43,352 nt of DNA from Gemmatimonadetes bacterium 13_2_20CM_2_65_7 (GCA_001915025.1 MNDR01000096.1:1-43352), one strand, 5' to 3'; counted from the stretch's first letter, positions 1 through 7,522 are shown. Notes: generated by a model not told the origin, from the letters alone. Numbers and translations: made by a program.

Positions 1-34
1 CTGCCGGGCGCCCAGCTTCAGGCGCATGTTAAGC
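1..34 (-). repeat. Partial integron attC-like site at window edge
   Basis: Reading the minus strand from position 34, the sequence begins with GCTTAAC, a perfect match to the inverse core site RYYYAAC of an integron attC. It overlaps the TAA stop codon of the 29-418 gene. The rest of the site and its GTTRRRY end would lie outside the window. The placement matches the complete attC-like site at 440-518, which follows the neighbouring gene in the same way. The call rests on core-site match and position only. Confidence 0.45.
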
Positions 35-418
35 ACCGGCGCACGAAGCCCGGTACAAGGGCTCTTCATCCGCGCTGATAACATCCCAGTCCGTGACGCG
101 AAGATCCTCTCTGATGATCGTGTCACCGCTGTACGTCACGATCGGGCCTACGGCCTCGACGTGGCGACGGCAATCGAACCCGTACTGCACGAGAATATTC
201 GTCGCTGGCAACCGGGTCCACACGTACGCCTTGCCGTCACCGCGAGCGATACTCCGAGGGTCATAAACCCAGCCCAGCGTTCCGGCAACTGGGATGGAAG
301 CCCATCCGGTGCTGCTAGGCGGACCTTCTGCGACTATCCGGTCGTGATTGCGCGTGCGCTCGGCGTTCGTGCAGCACAGCACTAGCATCGCCAGAACAAG
401 GAAGAGAACGCGAGACAT
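29..418 (-). CDS. Small exported surface-adhesin-E-like protein (probable integron cassette gene)
   Basis: A 129-residue protein. I chose the ATG at 418 because it opens directly into a signal peptide (basic start, then a Leu/Val-rich core ending LVLCCTNA) that could be a lipoprotein signal; an upstream in-frame start at 472 would put 18 non-hydrophobic residues in front and cross the attC-like site. The mature part has the pattern of surface-adhesin protein E domains: an early W-x-x-I, a YDP-SI-R motif near residue 55, a VW strand, an internal Cys, and a final Cys near the C-terminus that could form a disulfide. Function is unknown; this domain is found on small envelope proteins. It reads in the same direction as the next gene and lies between two attC-like sites, as expected of a cassette. 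Family assignment is by pattern only. Confidence 0.65.
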   Translation of the reverse strand: MSRVLFLVLAMLVLCCTNAERTRNHDRIVAEGPPSSTGWASIPVAGTLGWVYDPRSIARGDGKAYVWTRLPATNILVQYGFDCRRHVEAVGPIVTYSGDTIIREDLRVTDWDVISADEEPLYRASCAGA

Positions 419-439
419 TAGTGGGCTGCTGCGCGGGGT

Positions 440-518
440 GCCTAACGGCGTACGCCAAATCTGCCGCGCCACTGCTTTAGGCGCGCGAATCGGCTGCGCC
501 GTACGAATTGAGTTACGC
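440..518 (-). repeat. Complete attC-like recombination site
   Basis: On the minus strand this 79-base element starts with GCGTAAC (518-512, one mismatch to RYYYAAC) and ends with GTTAGGC (446-440, perfect GTTRRRY). Between them are imperfectly paired inner arms: each side carries CGTACG, and further in GCGCGCC faces GGCGCGG around a loop of about 9 bases. The element begins 7 bases after the stop of the 526-954 gene and ends 21 bases before the start of the 29-418 gene, which is the standard position of attC between two cassettes. Known attC sites run from about 55 to 140 bases. No integrase gene is in the window. Confidence 0.65.
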
Positions 519-525
519 TTCGCGA

Positions 526-954
526 TTACTTAGGGCAATTGCCAGTCGTGTATGATTGATTCCCAATGATCTGAATCGTGTTCGTGCACCCGTTCGATCC
601 ATGAACGTAAATGAAATTGCCGATTCGTTGGGTTGTATAAGTAATGCCTTGGTTTGTCTGGGTGTATGTCTGCGAGCCTACACGCTGGGAGCTGGATGTA
701 GCGCCATTGGGGCCGAAGGAGAACGTCTGTTCTCCGATCACTTGTTTCGTCCACGACTGAGTTTTCCCGTCAACCGTGAGGTTGTAGTAAATGATGTTCC
801 CTATTTGCTGGGCAGTCCCGGTAACAGGCTTTCCATCGAGTGTTCCGCCGTAGTATGTAATATCCCCGATTCGTTGAGTGGTGATGTTGTTCTGAGAAGC
901 CAGTGGAGAACTGAACAGAAGCAATGCGACGACAAAGAGGCCGGTGCTACGCAT
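526..954 (-). CDS. Exported six-repeat beta-rich protein (probable integron cassette gene)
   Basis: A 142-residue protein. The ATG at 954 is chosen because it begins a clear signal peptide (MRSTGLFVVALLLF, cleavage after the SPLASQ region); the frame stays open upstream to 1212 but without plausible protein character. After the signal peptide the whole protein is about six imperfect units of 17-22 residues, each with the core Q-[RQVI]-[IV]-G-x-x-[ITS]-[YF], for example QRIGDITYY, QQIGNIIYY, QVIGEQTFS, QRVGSQTYT, QRIGNFIYV and QIIGNQSYT. Two Cys residues near the C-terminus may form a disulfide. The pattern suggests short beta-hairpin repeats on an exported protein. I recognise no named family. 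It is followed after 7 bases by an attC-like site. Confidence 0.6.
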   Translation of the reverse strand: MRSTGLFVVALLLFSSPLASQNNITTQRIGDITYYGGTLDGKPVTGTAQQIGNIIYYNLTVDGKTQSWTKQVIGEQTFSFGPNGATSSSQRVGSQTYTQTNQGITYTTQRIGNFIYVHGSNGCTNTIQIIGNQSYTTGNCPK

Positions 955-1168
955 ATACCATCCTAGCGAAGGACGCTGCTGTGGCCGGGAGGAAACTCTT
1001 GAGACGGCCAGCAGTAAAGGGTAGGTCGCCCAACAGAGCCGCGCAAGACGGTTGATGGATCGCTGTCGCAGGCTCATGGAAGGTTGCAAGCCATCGGCCG
1101 GATAATTCGCATACCGCTGTCTGAGGCGCTCAACACCATCGTTTTCGAGTGAGAGGGCCGATTGATCC
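955..1168. other. Non-coding stretch upstream of the first cassette
   Basis: 214 bases with no convincing gene. Read on the minus strand it contains GTTGGGC (1034-1028) and GTTGAGC (1134-1128), both matching the GTTRRRY core of integron sites, but no matching RYYYAAC partner at attC distance. The first could therefore be an attI-like or decayed boundary, or chance. A promoter for the 526-954 gene may also lie here; I could not pick one out. Confidence 0.25.
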
Positions 1169-1318
1169 TCAGGACCCCTTACCCCAGCGCGCTGCTGCAC
1201 CTTTGCGGGCAATCGCCTTGCGCTCCTCGGGCGTCAGTTTCGCCGCCCGTGCCTGACCGCCCTTCTTGGCACCCAGCTTAGACAGGGCGACTGCATGAGG
1301 GTTCTTGCGTTTGGTCAT
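1169..1318 (-). CDS. Small basic protein, GGQARA/ARW motif type
   Basis: A 49-residue, strongly basic protein starting at the ATG at 1318 (MTKRKNPHAVALSKLGAKKG). It contains the pattern K-G-G-x-A-R-A, then L-T-P-E-E-R-x-x-I-A-R-K-G-A-A-A-R-W. This pattern is seen in many small hypothetical proteins of bacteria, often near mobile DNA; a nucleic-acid contact is plausible from the charge but not shown. The frame continues upstream to 1390 without similarity to the motif, so the inner ATG is preferred. It lies between the tRNA-Phe terminator-like hairpin and the cassette region on the same strand. It could be a cassette gene or a chromosomal gene; no attC follows it clearly. Confidence 0.5.
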   Translation of the reverse strand: MTKRKNPHAVALSKLGAKKGGQARAAKLTPEERKAIARKGAAARWGKGS

Positions 1319-1433
1319 AGCCTCCAACCTACTTGCGATGCCTAGCCCGAGCAAGCATATTTCTGGTGAAACCGTCACACAAATGGTCACAGTGCGTGTG
1401 GCGCCCTCCGTCGGCAGTCAGGGCCATAAACAA

Positions 1434-1460
1434 CTAAGCCCGCCGCGTCGGCGAGCTTAG
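1434..1460 (-). terminator. Terminator-like hairpin downstream of tRNA-Phe
   Basis: In the minus-strand RNA, CUAAGCUCGCC pairs with GGCGGGCUUAG (11 pairs, one G-U) around a GACGC loop, followed by UUGUUUAU. It begins 6 bases after the tRNA-Phe 3' end, so it is the likely stop for tRNA transcription and separates the tRNA from the cassette region. Confidence 0.6.
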
Positions 1461-1466
1461 AACAAA

Positions 1467-1539
<73 letters not shown>

Positions 1540-1556
1540 CTAAAAAAGGAAAGCGG

Positions 1557-1585
1557 AAGATAGAACGCTATATGCGTTCCGTCTA
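1557..1585 (-). promoter_or_regulatory. Candidate tRNA-Phe promoter with palindromic spacer
   Basis: Read on the minus strand: TAGACG (1585-1580) as a -35-like box, a 17-base spacer, then TATCTT (1562-1557) as a -10-like box, with the tRNA 5' end 18 bases further on. The spacer is a perfect interrupted palindrome, GAACGC-ATATA-GCGTTC (1579-1563). Spacing is ideal for a housekeeping sigma factor; both boxes match the consensus at four of six bases. Confidence 0.4.
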
Positions 1586-1651
1586 CCGTATCCATCCGGC
1601 CTGCGGGCACGCCCAGACCTCTCCGACGTACCGATTGGTCTCGACTGGCGC

Positions 1652-4336
1652 ATGCTGGGCCCGTTTCGCGGCGGCCGCGTCGCCGCCGTGTGCGGTGTGC
1701 CCGGCCGACCAGACGAGTTCTATTTCGGCCACGTGAACGGCGGCGTCTGGAAAACGAAGGACGCCGGCAGAACCTGGTTTCCGATATTCGACGATCAGCC
1801 CGTCGCCTCGATCGGCGCATTGGCGGTCGCGCCGTCAGCACCGGACGTGATCTACGCCGGCACCGGCGAGTCCACCCTGCGCGACTCCACGGGCTTCGGC
1901 AACGGCGTCTACAAATCCACCGACGCGGGCCGCACTTGGACCCACCTCGGCCTCGACGAAACGCAGCACATCGGCAAGATCGCCGTGGATCCCAGGAACT
2001 CCGACGTGGTCTTCGTGGCGGCGATCGGGCATCTCTATGCCGCGAACCCGGACCGCGGGGTGTTCCGCTCGCGCGACGGCGGCCGCACGTGGCAGAAGGT
2101 TCTCTACAAAGACGAGAACGTCGGTGCCGTCGAGGTCGTCATCGACCCGACCGAGCCCCGAGTGGTGTACGCGGGACTGTGGAATACGCGCCGCCCGCCG
2201 TGGTTCACGTACGCGCCTACCAACGGCCCGGGTGGCGGGATCCACAAGTCCACCGACGGCGGATCGACCTGGCACCAGCTGACGACCGGCCTGCCCCCCG
2301 CAGGGATCGGACGGACCGGCATCGCCGTGGCGCCCTCGAATCCGCGGCGCGTGTACGCCGTGGTGGACTGCCTGGTGCCCGACCCGACTGCGCCCGCGCC
2401 GCCGTCACCGGCTGCGGGGCGGCCGGCCCCGCCGCCGCCCGGACAGGGGGGCGTGTTCCGCTCCGACGACGCCGGTGCCACCTGGCGGCGAGTGAGCGCC
2501 GACCAGGCGCTGTGGGGCCGCGGCTGGTATTTCGAGAAGATTGCGGTCGATCCGAAGGACGCGGGGCTGGTGTACGTGCCGAACGTCGCGGTGAACCGCA
2601 GCCGCGACGGCGGCCAAACGTGGGACGTGATCCGCGGCTCGCCCGGCGGCGACGATTACCATCAGGTGTGGATCGCGCCCCAGAACCCGGACGTCCTGAT
2701 CGTCGCGAGCGACCAGGGCGCGATCATCACGCGCAACGCACGCACCGCCGATCCGCGCGCCATGACCTGGAGCTCGTGGCTCAATCAGCCCACGGCGCAG
2801 ATCTACCACGCATCGGTCGACTATCGCTTCCCCTATTGGGTCGTCGGCGCGCAACAGGACAGCGGCGCGGTGGCGGTACGCTCGCGCGGCAAGTTCGCCC
2901 AAATCTCGCAGCGCGATTGGGAGCCGATCGGCGCCGCCGGCGAGAGCGGATATGCGACCGGCGACCCGTTGCACCCCGGCGTGATCTATGGCGGCGAGGG
3001 CAGCCGCTGGGACCTCGAGACCAATCTGTCGGTCCCGAACACCGCGGCGCCGAAAGGGGGGGGCACCGAGCCCGACCGGGGCGACTGGACTCAGCCGCTC
3101 GTGCTGTCGGCGGCCGATCTGCACGCGCTGTATTACGCCAGCCAGTTCTTGTTCAAGACGACCGACGGCGCGCGCACCTGGATCCAGATCAGCGGCGACC
3201 TGACGCGACCCGATCCCGGCATCCCCCCCAACCTCGACAGGGCCGCCGCGGAGTCCACCGATCGTAACGGCAAGCGCGGCGTCATCTACGCGGTGGCCCC
3301 GTCGCCGCTGCGCGCGCCGCTGATCTGGATCGGCACCGACGACGGGCTCATCCAGGTCACGACCGATGACGGCGCGTCGTGGCGCGACGTCACCCCGCCG
3401 GCGATGACAGCGTGGAGTCGAGTCACCGGCATCGAAGCGTCGCACTTCGACGAGGGAATAGCGTATGCGAGCGTAGACCGGCACCAGCTCCAGGACTTCG
3501 CGCCGTACATCTACCGCACGCGCGACCAGGGCCGGTCATGGCAGCTCATCACCGCAGGCCTGCCCGAAGGAGTGTACGTCCACGTGGTCAAGGAAGACCT
3601 GCTGCGCCGCGGGCTGCTGTTCGCAGGGACCGAGCGCGGGGCGTTCGTGTCGTTCGACGACGGAGACCATTGGCAGCCGCTCCAGCGCAACCTGCCGGTG
3701 ACGTCGGTGCGCGACTTCGTGGTGTACGGCAACGACCTCATCGTCGCAACGCACGGCCGCGGATTCTGGGTGATGGACGACATCAGCGCACTGCGGCAGG
3801 TCAACGACGAAGTACTCAAAGCCGACGCCTGGCTGTTCCGGCCCGCGGACGCCATCAACGTCGTGCCGGGCGACGACGACGGCACACCGCTCCAGCGCGA
3901 CGAGCCGCAGGCTCAGAACCCGCCCGATGGCGCGTTCATCGACTACTATCTGAGAGCGCCGGCGTCGGGAGCGGTCACGTTGGAGATCCTGGACGCGACG
4001 GGCAAAGTCCTGCGGACGTGGCCCCCCCCCGCCGAACCCTCCGGGGACGCGGGCGCGAGTCCGCGCGGTGGCCGAGGAACGAGCGGGCTGCCGCGCGTGT
4101 CGCCGTTGTGGCAACCGGCGCCGGAGGTGTTCTCCACGGCGGCCGGGATGCACCGGGTCGTTTGGCGTCCGGTCGCCCCCGTCGAGCCGGCCGCTCCCGC
4201 TGCGGGTGGGGGTGGACCGCGGCGCGGCGGCGGCACGCGGCTCACCGGTACGTTCACAGCGCGGCTGACCGTCAATGGCCGGACATCCACGCGAGACTTC
4301 ACGGTGCGCCCAGATCCGCGTAGCGACGCACGCTAG
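1652..4336 (+). CDS. Large Asp-box (sortilin/VPS10-like) beta-propeller protein
   Basis: An 894-residue protein of the bacterial sortilin/VPS10-like family often annotated as glycosyl hydrolase or BNR-repeat protein. About ten Asp-boxes (S/T-x-D-x-G-x-T-W) are visible, for example STDAGRTW, SRDGGRTWQ, STDGGSTW, SRDGGQTWD and TTDDGASWRD, spread over roughly residues 30-680 and forming one or two beta-propellers. A GRGFWVMDD motif follows near residue 705, then a beta-sandwich-like C-terminal part rich in Pro and Gly. The substrate is unknown. The family-typical opening W-R-x-x-G-P-F-R-G-G-R starts before the first ATG (codons 1643-1651 read DWR), and no signal peptide is encoded after it, so the annotated start is doubtful: either a non-standard start such as CTG at 1601, or loss of the signal sequence. 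A C9 tract lies at 4022-4030. gspH starts 2 bases after its stop. Confidence 0.85.
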   Translation: MLGPFRGGRVAAVCGVPGRPDEFYFGHVNGGVWKTKDAGRTWFPIFDDQPVASIGALAVAPSAPDVIYAGTGESTLRDSTGFGNGVYKSTDAGRTWTHLGLDETQHIGKIAVDPRNSDVVFVAAIGHLYAANPDRGVFRSRDGGRTWQKVLYKDENVGAVEVVIDPTEPRVVYAGLWNTRRPPWFTYAPTNGPGGGIHKSTDGGSTWHQLTTGLPPAGIGRTGIAVAPSNPRRVYAVVDCLVPDPTAPAPPSPAAGRPAPPPPGQGGVFRSDDAGATWRRVSADQALWGRGWYFEKIAVDPKDAGLVYVPNVAVNRSRDGGQTWDVIRGSPGGDDYHQVWIAPQNPDVLIVASDQGAIITRNARTADPRAMTWSSWLNQPTAQIYHASVDYRFPYWVVGAQQDSGAVAVRSRGKFAQISQRDWEPIGAAGESGYATGDPLHPGVIYGGEGSRWDLETNLSVPNTAAPKGGGTEPDRGDWTQPLVLSAADLHALYYASQFLFKTTDGARTWIQISGDLTRPDPGIPPNLDRAAAESTDRNGKRGVIYAVAPSPLRAPLIWIGTDDGLIQVTTDDGASWRDVTPPAMTAWSRVTGIEASHFDEGIAYASVDRHQLQDFAPYIYRTRDQGRSWQLITAGLPEGVYVHVVKEDLLRRGLLFAGTERGAFVSFDDGDHWQPLQRNLPVTSVRDFVVYGNDLIVATHGRGFWVMDDISALRQVNDEVLKADAWLFRPADAINVVPGDDDGTPLQRDEPQAQNPPDGAFIDYYLRAPASGAVTLEILDATGKVLRTWPPPAEPSGDAGASPRGGRGTSGLPRVSPLWQPAPEVFSTAAGMHRVVWRPVAPVEPAAPAAGGGGPRRGGGTRLTGTFTARLTVNGRTSTRDFTVRPDPRSDAR

Positions 4337-4338
4337 CG

Positions 4339-4716
4339 ATGCGTCATCGGTCCGGTTTTACGCTGATCGAGCTCCTGGTCGTGCTCATTCTCATGGGTCT
4401 CCTCGTTGCCCTCGTTGCACCCACGCTTCTCCCGCGCCACCAGGACAAGTCTGATGTCAACGCGCTTCTCAGGAGCGCTCGCGAAGTCGCCGCCCGGCGC
4501 GGCGAAGTCGTCTACCTGCATATCGATCCCACGGGAGACTGGCGGATGGAGGGCACCCACACCCCTCTCGCCACGGGGCACGTCCAGCCGTTTCTCACCG
4601 TCGCGGTCACGGTGATGGTGTCGCCGCTCGGCACCTGCGGCTTCGACGTGCGGAGCGCGGCAGCGGTGGGTACCGTGCCGCTCGATCCTCTCAGTTGTGA
4701 GATGCGCGCGCCCTGA
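4339..4716 (+). CDS. gspH: T2SS minor pseudopilin GspH-like
   Basis: A 125-residue prepilin-like protein. Residues 6-25 carry the type III signal (GFTLIELLVVLILMGLL): prepilin peptidase would cut after Gly6, leaving N-methylated Phe and the Glu at +5. The short variable C-terminal part and its GspH-type DVRSAAAVGTVPL ending point to a minor pseudopilin rather than the major one. The ATG is 2 bases past the stop of the Asp-box gene, suggesting cotranscription with it. It is convergent with gspG, 15 bases away, and sits about 7 kb from gspJIK. It could also be a general pseudopilin; assignment to GspH is by length and lack of the GspG calcium loop. Confidence 0.7.
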   Translation: MRHRSGFTLIELLVVLILMGLLVALVAPTLLPRHQDKSDVNALLRSAREVAARRGEVVYLHIDPTGDWRMEGTHTPLATGHVQPFLTVAVTVMVSPLGTCGFDVRSAAAVGTVPLDPLSCEMRAP

Positions 4717-4731
4717 GACAGGGCCTAACGA

Positions 4732-5163
4732 TCAGCTGATGATGTCAGCGTCTTCGTCGACGCCACCGGGTTGCCCGTCGCGACCGAGACTGGAAAGGTC
4801 GTATCCACTCGGGTTGCGCTCGCTAGGGCTCTTATAGATGTAAGGGCGACCCCAGGGGTCGAGCGGCACGGCTTTCTTGAGGTAGGGTCCCCGCCAGTTG
4901 AGCGGCAGCGGTTCGCGCGTGGGCTTTTCCTGGAGTGCCTCCAGGCCCTGCTCGGTGGTGGGATACATCCCATTGTCCAACCGGTAGTTGTCCAGCGCGA
5001 CGCCGAGCAGTTCGATCTGGGTTCGCGCGGTCGCGCTCTTCGCTTCGGAGACACGGCCCAGGATGCGAGGACCGACCAGGGCGGCGAGCAGGCCCAACAC
5101 GATGATCACAACGAGGATCTCGATGAGGGTGAAGCCTTGAGGCTTGGTCCTGACGGTGATCAT
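4732..5163 (-). CDS. gspG: T2SS major pseudopilin GspG
   Basis: A 143-residue major pseudopilin. The prepilin signal QGFTLIEILVVIIVLGLLAA lies at residues 9-28, with the cut after Gly10 and Glu at +5 of the mature chain. The GspG hallmarks follow: Y-R-L-D-N-G-x-Y-P-T-T-E-Q-G-L near residues 59-73, DPWGRPYIYKSP near 101-112, and the calcium-binding loop near the end (YDLSSLGRDGQPGG then DEDAD). These make this the subunit that builds the pseudopilus shaft. It is transcribed alone on the minus strand, away from both other gsp clusters. The start ATG at 5163 gives a normal six-residue leader plus a few residues. Confidence 0.93.
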   Translation of the reverse strand: MITVRTKPQGFTLIEILVVIIVLGLLAALVGPRILGRVSEAKSATARTQIELLGVALDNYRLDNGMYPTTEQGLEALQEKPTREPLPLNWRGPYLKKAVPLDPWGRPYIYKSPSERNPSGYDLSSLGRDGQPGGVDEDADIIS

Positions 5164-5432
5164 AGCAGCTGGATTCTACGCTCGGGGACTCTTCGAGCAA
5201 AGTGGCTGCTCCAGCGCGGCTGTGGCGTCGCAGCCGCAGTGGGGCCTTGCTAGCCGTTGGCCTAGCGCAACGTGGTCCAGCGACCCTTACCGAACTGCCT
5301 GTAAATGCCGCACTTGCCGAAGCGTTCTGTACCTCAACAGTCGGGCCCGATCTGTGCTCACTGCAACGTCCAGGACGGTGGAAACCGAGCGCGACTCATC
5401 GCGGCGCCGCCGTCCGTATATGAGGGGCCCGA

Positions 5433-6389
5433 ATGGCTATCAGGCGCAACGGACTCGGTGCAAAACGTAGCGTGATCGAGGTCTACGGAGGCGCCGCTGC
5501 GTCGCGCGCCACGCTGGACGCCGACATCATTATCGCCAACGCCCCGGACCCGGTGTTCGTCTCCGATCTCGAAGGCAAGATCCTGCAGGCCAACGATGCG
5601 GTCTCCCAGCTCCTTGGGTTCCGGCAAGACGAGGTGCTGGAGCAGTCGCTCTCGCGCTTCATCAGCCTCGAAGAAACGCGGGAGTTCACGGCGGCGCTGC
5701 GCGAAGTGGTCGAACGCGGTGTCATGCGGAACGTGGTTCTGAACCCTCGCAGCGCGAGCGGCGAAGTCATCCCCACCAGCCTGAATGCCTCCGCGTTACG
5801 CGATCCGGACGGTCGCGCGATCGGCGTGATCGGCATCCTGCGCGACATGCGCGAGCTGGACAAGGCCCGAGCCTACGCTGAGAGCTTGATCAAGCACGCT
5901 CCAGACCCGGTGTTCGTCTCGGATCTCGAGGGGAAGATCCTGCAGGCGAACGATGCCGTGTCCGCGCTCCTCGGTTTCCGCCCGGACGAGCTCCTCGAGC
6001 AGTCGCTGTCGCGCTTCATCAGCGCCGATGAGACCCGGGAGTTCACGGCCGCGCTCCGGGAAGTCGTGGCGCGGGGCGTCACCCGCAACGCCCGGCTCAA
6101 CCCACGGAGCGCGAGCGGCAAGGTGATCCCCACGACCCTCAACGCCTCGGCGCTGCGCGACCCCGACGGCAAGGTGATCGGCGCCATCGGCATTTTGCGC
6201 GACATGCGCGAGTACGCGAAGGTGGTCCACGATCTGGAGAAGTCCAAGAGCGAGCTACAGGAAAAGATCTTGGATCTCGAGAAATTCGAGGAAGTCGTGG
6301 TCGGACGCGAGCTGAAGATGATCGCCCTCGAGAAGGAACTCGAGAGCGTGCGCAAAGAAGTCGAGAGGCTCAGGGCGGGGAGGATTTGA
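5433..6389 (+). CDS. Tandem PAS-domain signalling protein
   Basis: A 318-residue soluble protein with two PAS domains at about residues 35-142 and 154-261, repeated with a 119-residue period and about 85% identical by direct count over 107 residues. Each has the PAS features APDPVFVSDLEGKIL and a terminal G-x-I-G-I-L-R-D-M-R-E strand. A coiled coil follows (262-315) with the EKFEEVVVGRELKMI pattern common in linkers after PAS arrays. No kinase or output domain is present, so it most likely senses a ligand and acts through the kinase encoded next. The ATG at 5433 has GAGGGG at 5422-5427. The kinase gene overlaps or directly follows its stop codon. What the PAS domains bind is unknown. Confidence 0.85.
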   Translation: MAIRRNGLGAKRSVIEVYGGAAASRATLDADIIIANAPDPVFVSDLEGKILQANDAVSQLLGFRQDEVLEQSLSRFISLEETREFTAALREVVERGVMRNVVLNPRSASGEVIPTSLNASALRDPDGRAIGVIGILRDMRELDKARAYAESLIKHAPDPVFVSDLEGKILQANDAVSALLGFRPDELLEQSLSRFISADETREFTAALREVVARGVTRNARLNPRSASGKVIPTTLNASALRDPDGKVIGAIGILRDMREYAKVVHDLEKSKSELQEKILDLEKFEEVVVGRELKMIALEKELESVRKEVERLRAGRI

Positions 6390-6394
6390 GCGCG

Positions 6395-7522
6395 ATGGCG
6401 CAGGCCGCGATCGCGGATCGTCAGCGCGCGGTCACGCAGCCCGGGGCGGCCTCGAGGACCGAGAGAGAACTCCGGTCCTACGTGGAGCTGCTGGAGCGGC
6501 GCCTGCGGAAAGGCGACGAACAGCGCCGCGCGATGCGCCACATCATGAGGGACCTGAACCAGTTCAACAAGCGCCTAACCAACCAGCGCAAGGCCATGCT
6601 TCATATTCTGGCCGACTACGAGGAGGACCGCCGCCGGCTGGCCCGCCAAACTGAGCGACTCGACAACTCCCGTCGGGCCTTGCTGCACCTCCTGCAGGAC
6701 TCACACACGGGCACGCTGCATCTCGAGGCCAGCCGCAAGGCCATGATTCACATCATGGGGGACCTGCGGGAGACCACGGGCGAGATGCAGCGGCGCGAGC
6801 AGGAATTGCGTGAGAAACAAGAGCAGCTCGTCCAGGCGGGAAAACTGGCCACGCTCGGCGAGCTCACGACGGGTGTCGCGCACGAGCTTAACAACCCCCT
6901 CAACAACACCGCCCTGTTCGTGGGCAACGCGATCGACCTTATCGAGCTGGGCGCGACGGACAACGGGCGGGCGGTCCGTGAGCTGCGCCACGCCATGCAA
7001 CAGGTCCACAAGGCCACGGAGATCATCTCGCATTTGCGCACGTTCGGACGGGCGGCCCCCGCCAGCCGCGAGCCGATTTCATTGAAGCACGTGATCGAGC
7101 GCGCGCTGTTCCTCTTGCAGGAGCAATTCCGACTGCGCGGGGTCGAGGTGACGCTCGACCTGGGGCCGGAGGAGCCCGTGGTCCTCGGGAATCCCATCCA
7201 GCTGGAGCAGGTGTTCATCAACCTGCTGACGAACGCGCGCGATGCCGTGGCCGACGCGCCCCGCAAGGCAATTCGCCTCTCGGGTGCCGTCGTCGCCGGA
7301 GCGGTCGAGGTCGCGGTCGCCGATACCGGGCACGGGATTCCGCCGGAGCTGGAGCGGCGGATCTTCGATCCGTTCTTCACCACCAAGGAGGTCGGGAAGG
7401 GCATGGGCCTCGGCCTCTCGATTACTTATGGGATCATCAAGGAGCACGGCGGCACGATCTCGGTCGTGAGCCCGCCCGGCGAAGGCGCCGCCTTCTTGAT
7501 CCACCTCCCCCTCGCGGCATGA
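6395..7522 (+). CDS. Soluble sensor histidine kinase with fourfold helical repeat
   Basis: A 375-residue HisKA/HATPase_c kinase without membrane segments. The phosphoacceptor is His163 in GVAHELNNPL; the ATP-binding part shows an N box (NLLTNARDAV), G1 (DTGHGIP), F box (IFDPFFTTK) and G2 (GMGLGLS). The N-terminal 125 residues are helical and hold four copies of [Q/S]-R-[R/K]-A-[M/L]-x-H-[I/L]-[M/L]-x-D at about residues 43, 64, 92 and 113, similar to linker helices between PAS/GAF domains and kinases. ATG 6395 is chosen because GGGGAGGA (6377-6384) is well placed for it; a TTG at 6386 overlapping the PAS gene stop is the alternative. Its stop overlaps the regulator start by 4 bases. It probably takes input from the PAS protein and phosphorylates the regulator. 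Confidence 0.9.
   Translation: MAQAAIADRQRAVTQPGAASRTERELRSYVELLERRLRKGDEQRRAMRHIMRDLNQFNKRLTNQRKAMLHILADYEEDRRRLARQTERLDNSRRALLHLLQDSHTGTLHLEASRKAMIHIMGDLRETTGEMQRREQELREKQEQLVQAGKLATLGELTTGVAHELNNPLNNTALFVGNAIDLIELGATDNGRAVRELRHAMQQVHKATEIISHLRTFGRAAPASREPISLKHVIERALFLLQEQFRLRGVEVTLDLGPEEPVVLGNPIQLEQVFINLLTNARDAVADAPRKAIRLSGAVVAGAVEVAVADTGHGIPPELERRIFDPFFTTKEVGKGMGLGLSITYGIIKEHGGTISVVSPPGEGAAFLIHLPLAA

Noticed and set aside
955-1168. A second attC or an attI site upstream of the first cassette
   Set aside because: GTTRRRY motifs occur at 1028-1034 and 1128-1134, but I found no paired RYYYAAC box or inner arms at the required distance.
2405-3484. 359-residue open frame on the minus strand
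   Set aside because: It lies wholly inside the Asp-box gene in a shadow frame, is Arg/Ala/Gly-rich without any domain, and depends on the GC-rich codon pattern of the real gene.
4711-4723. Bidirectional terminator between gspH and gspG (CCCTG-AGA-CAGGG)
   Set aside because: Five pairs with a three-base loop, partly inside the gspH stop codon and without T tracts; may be chance.
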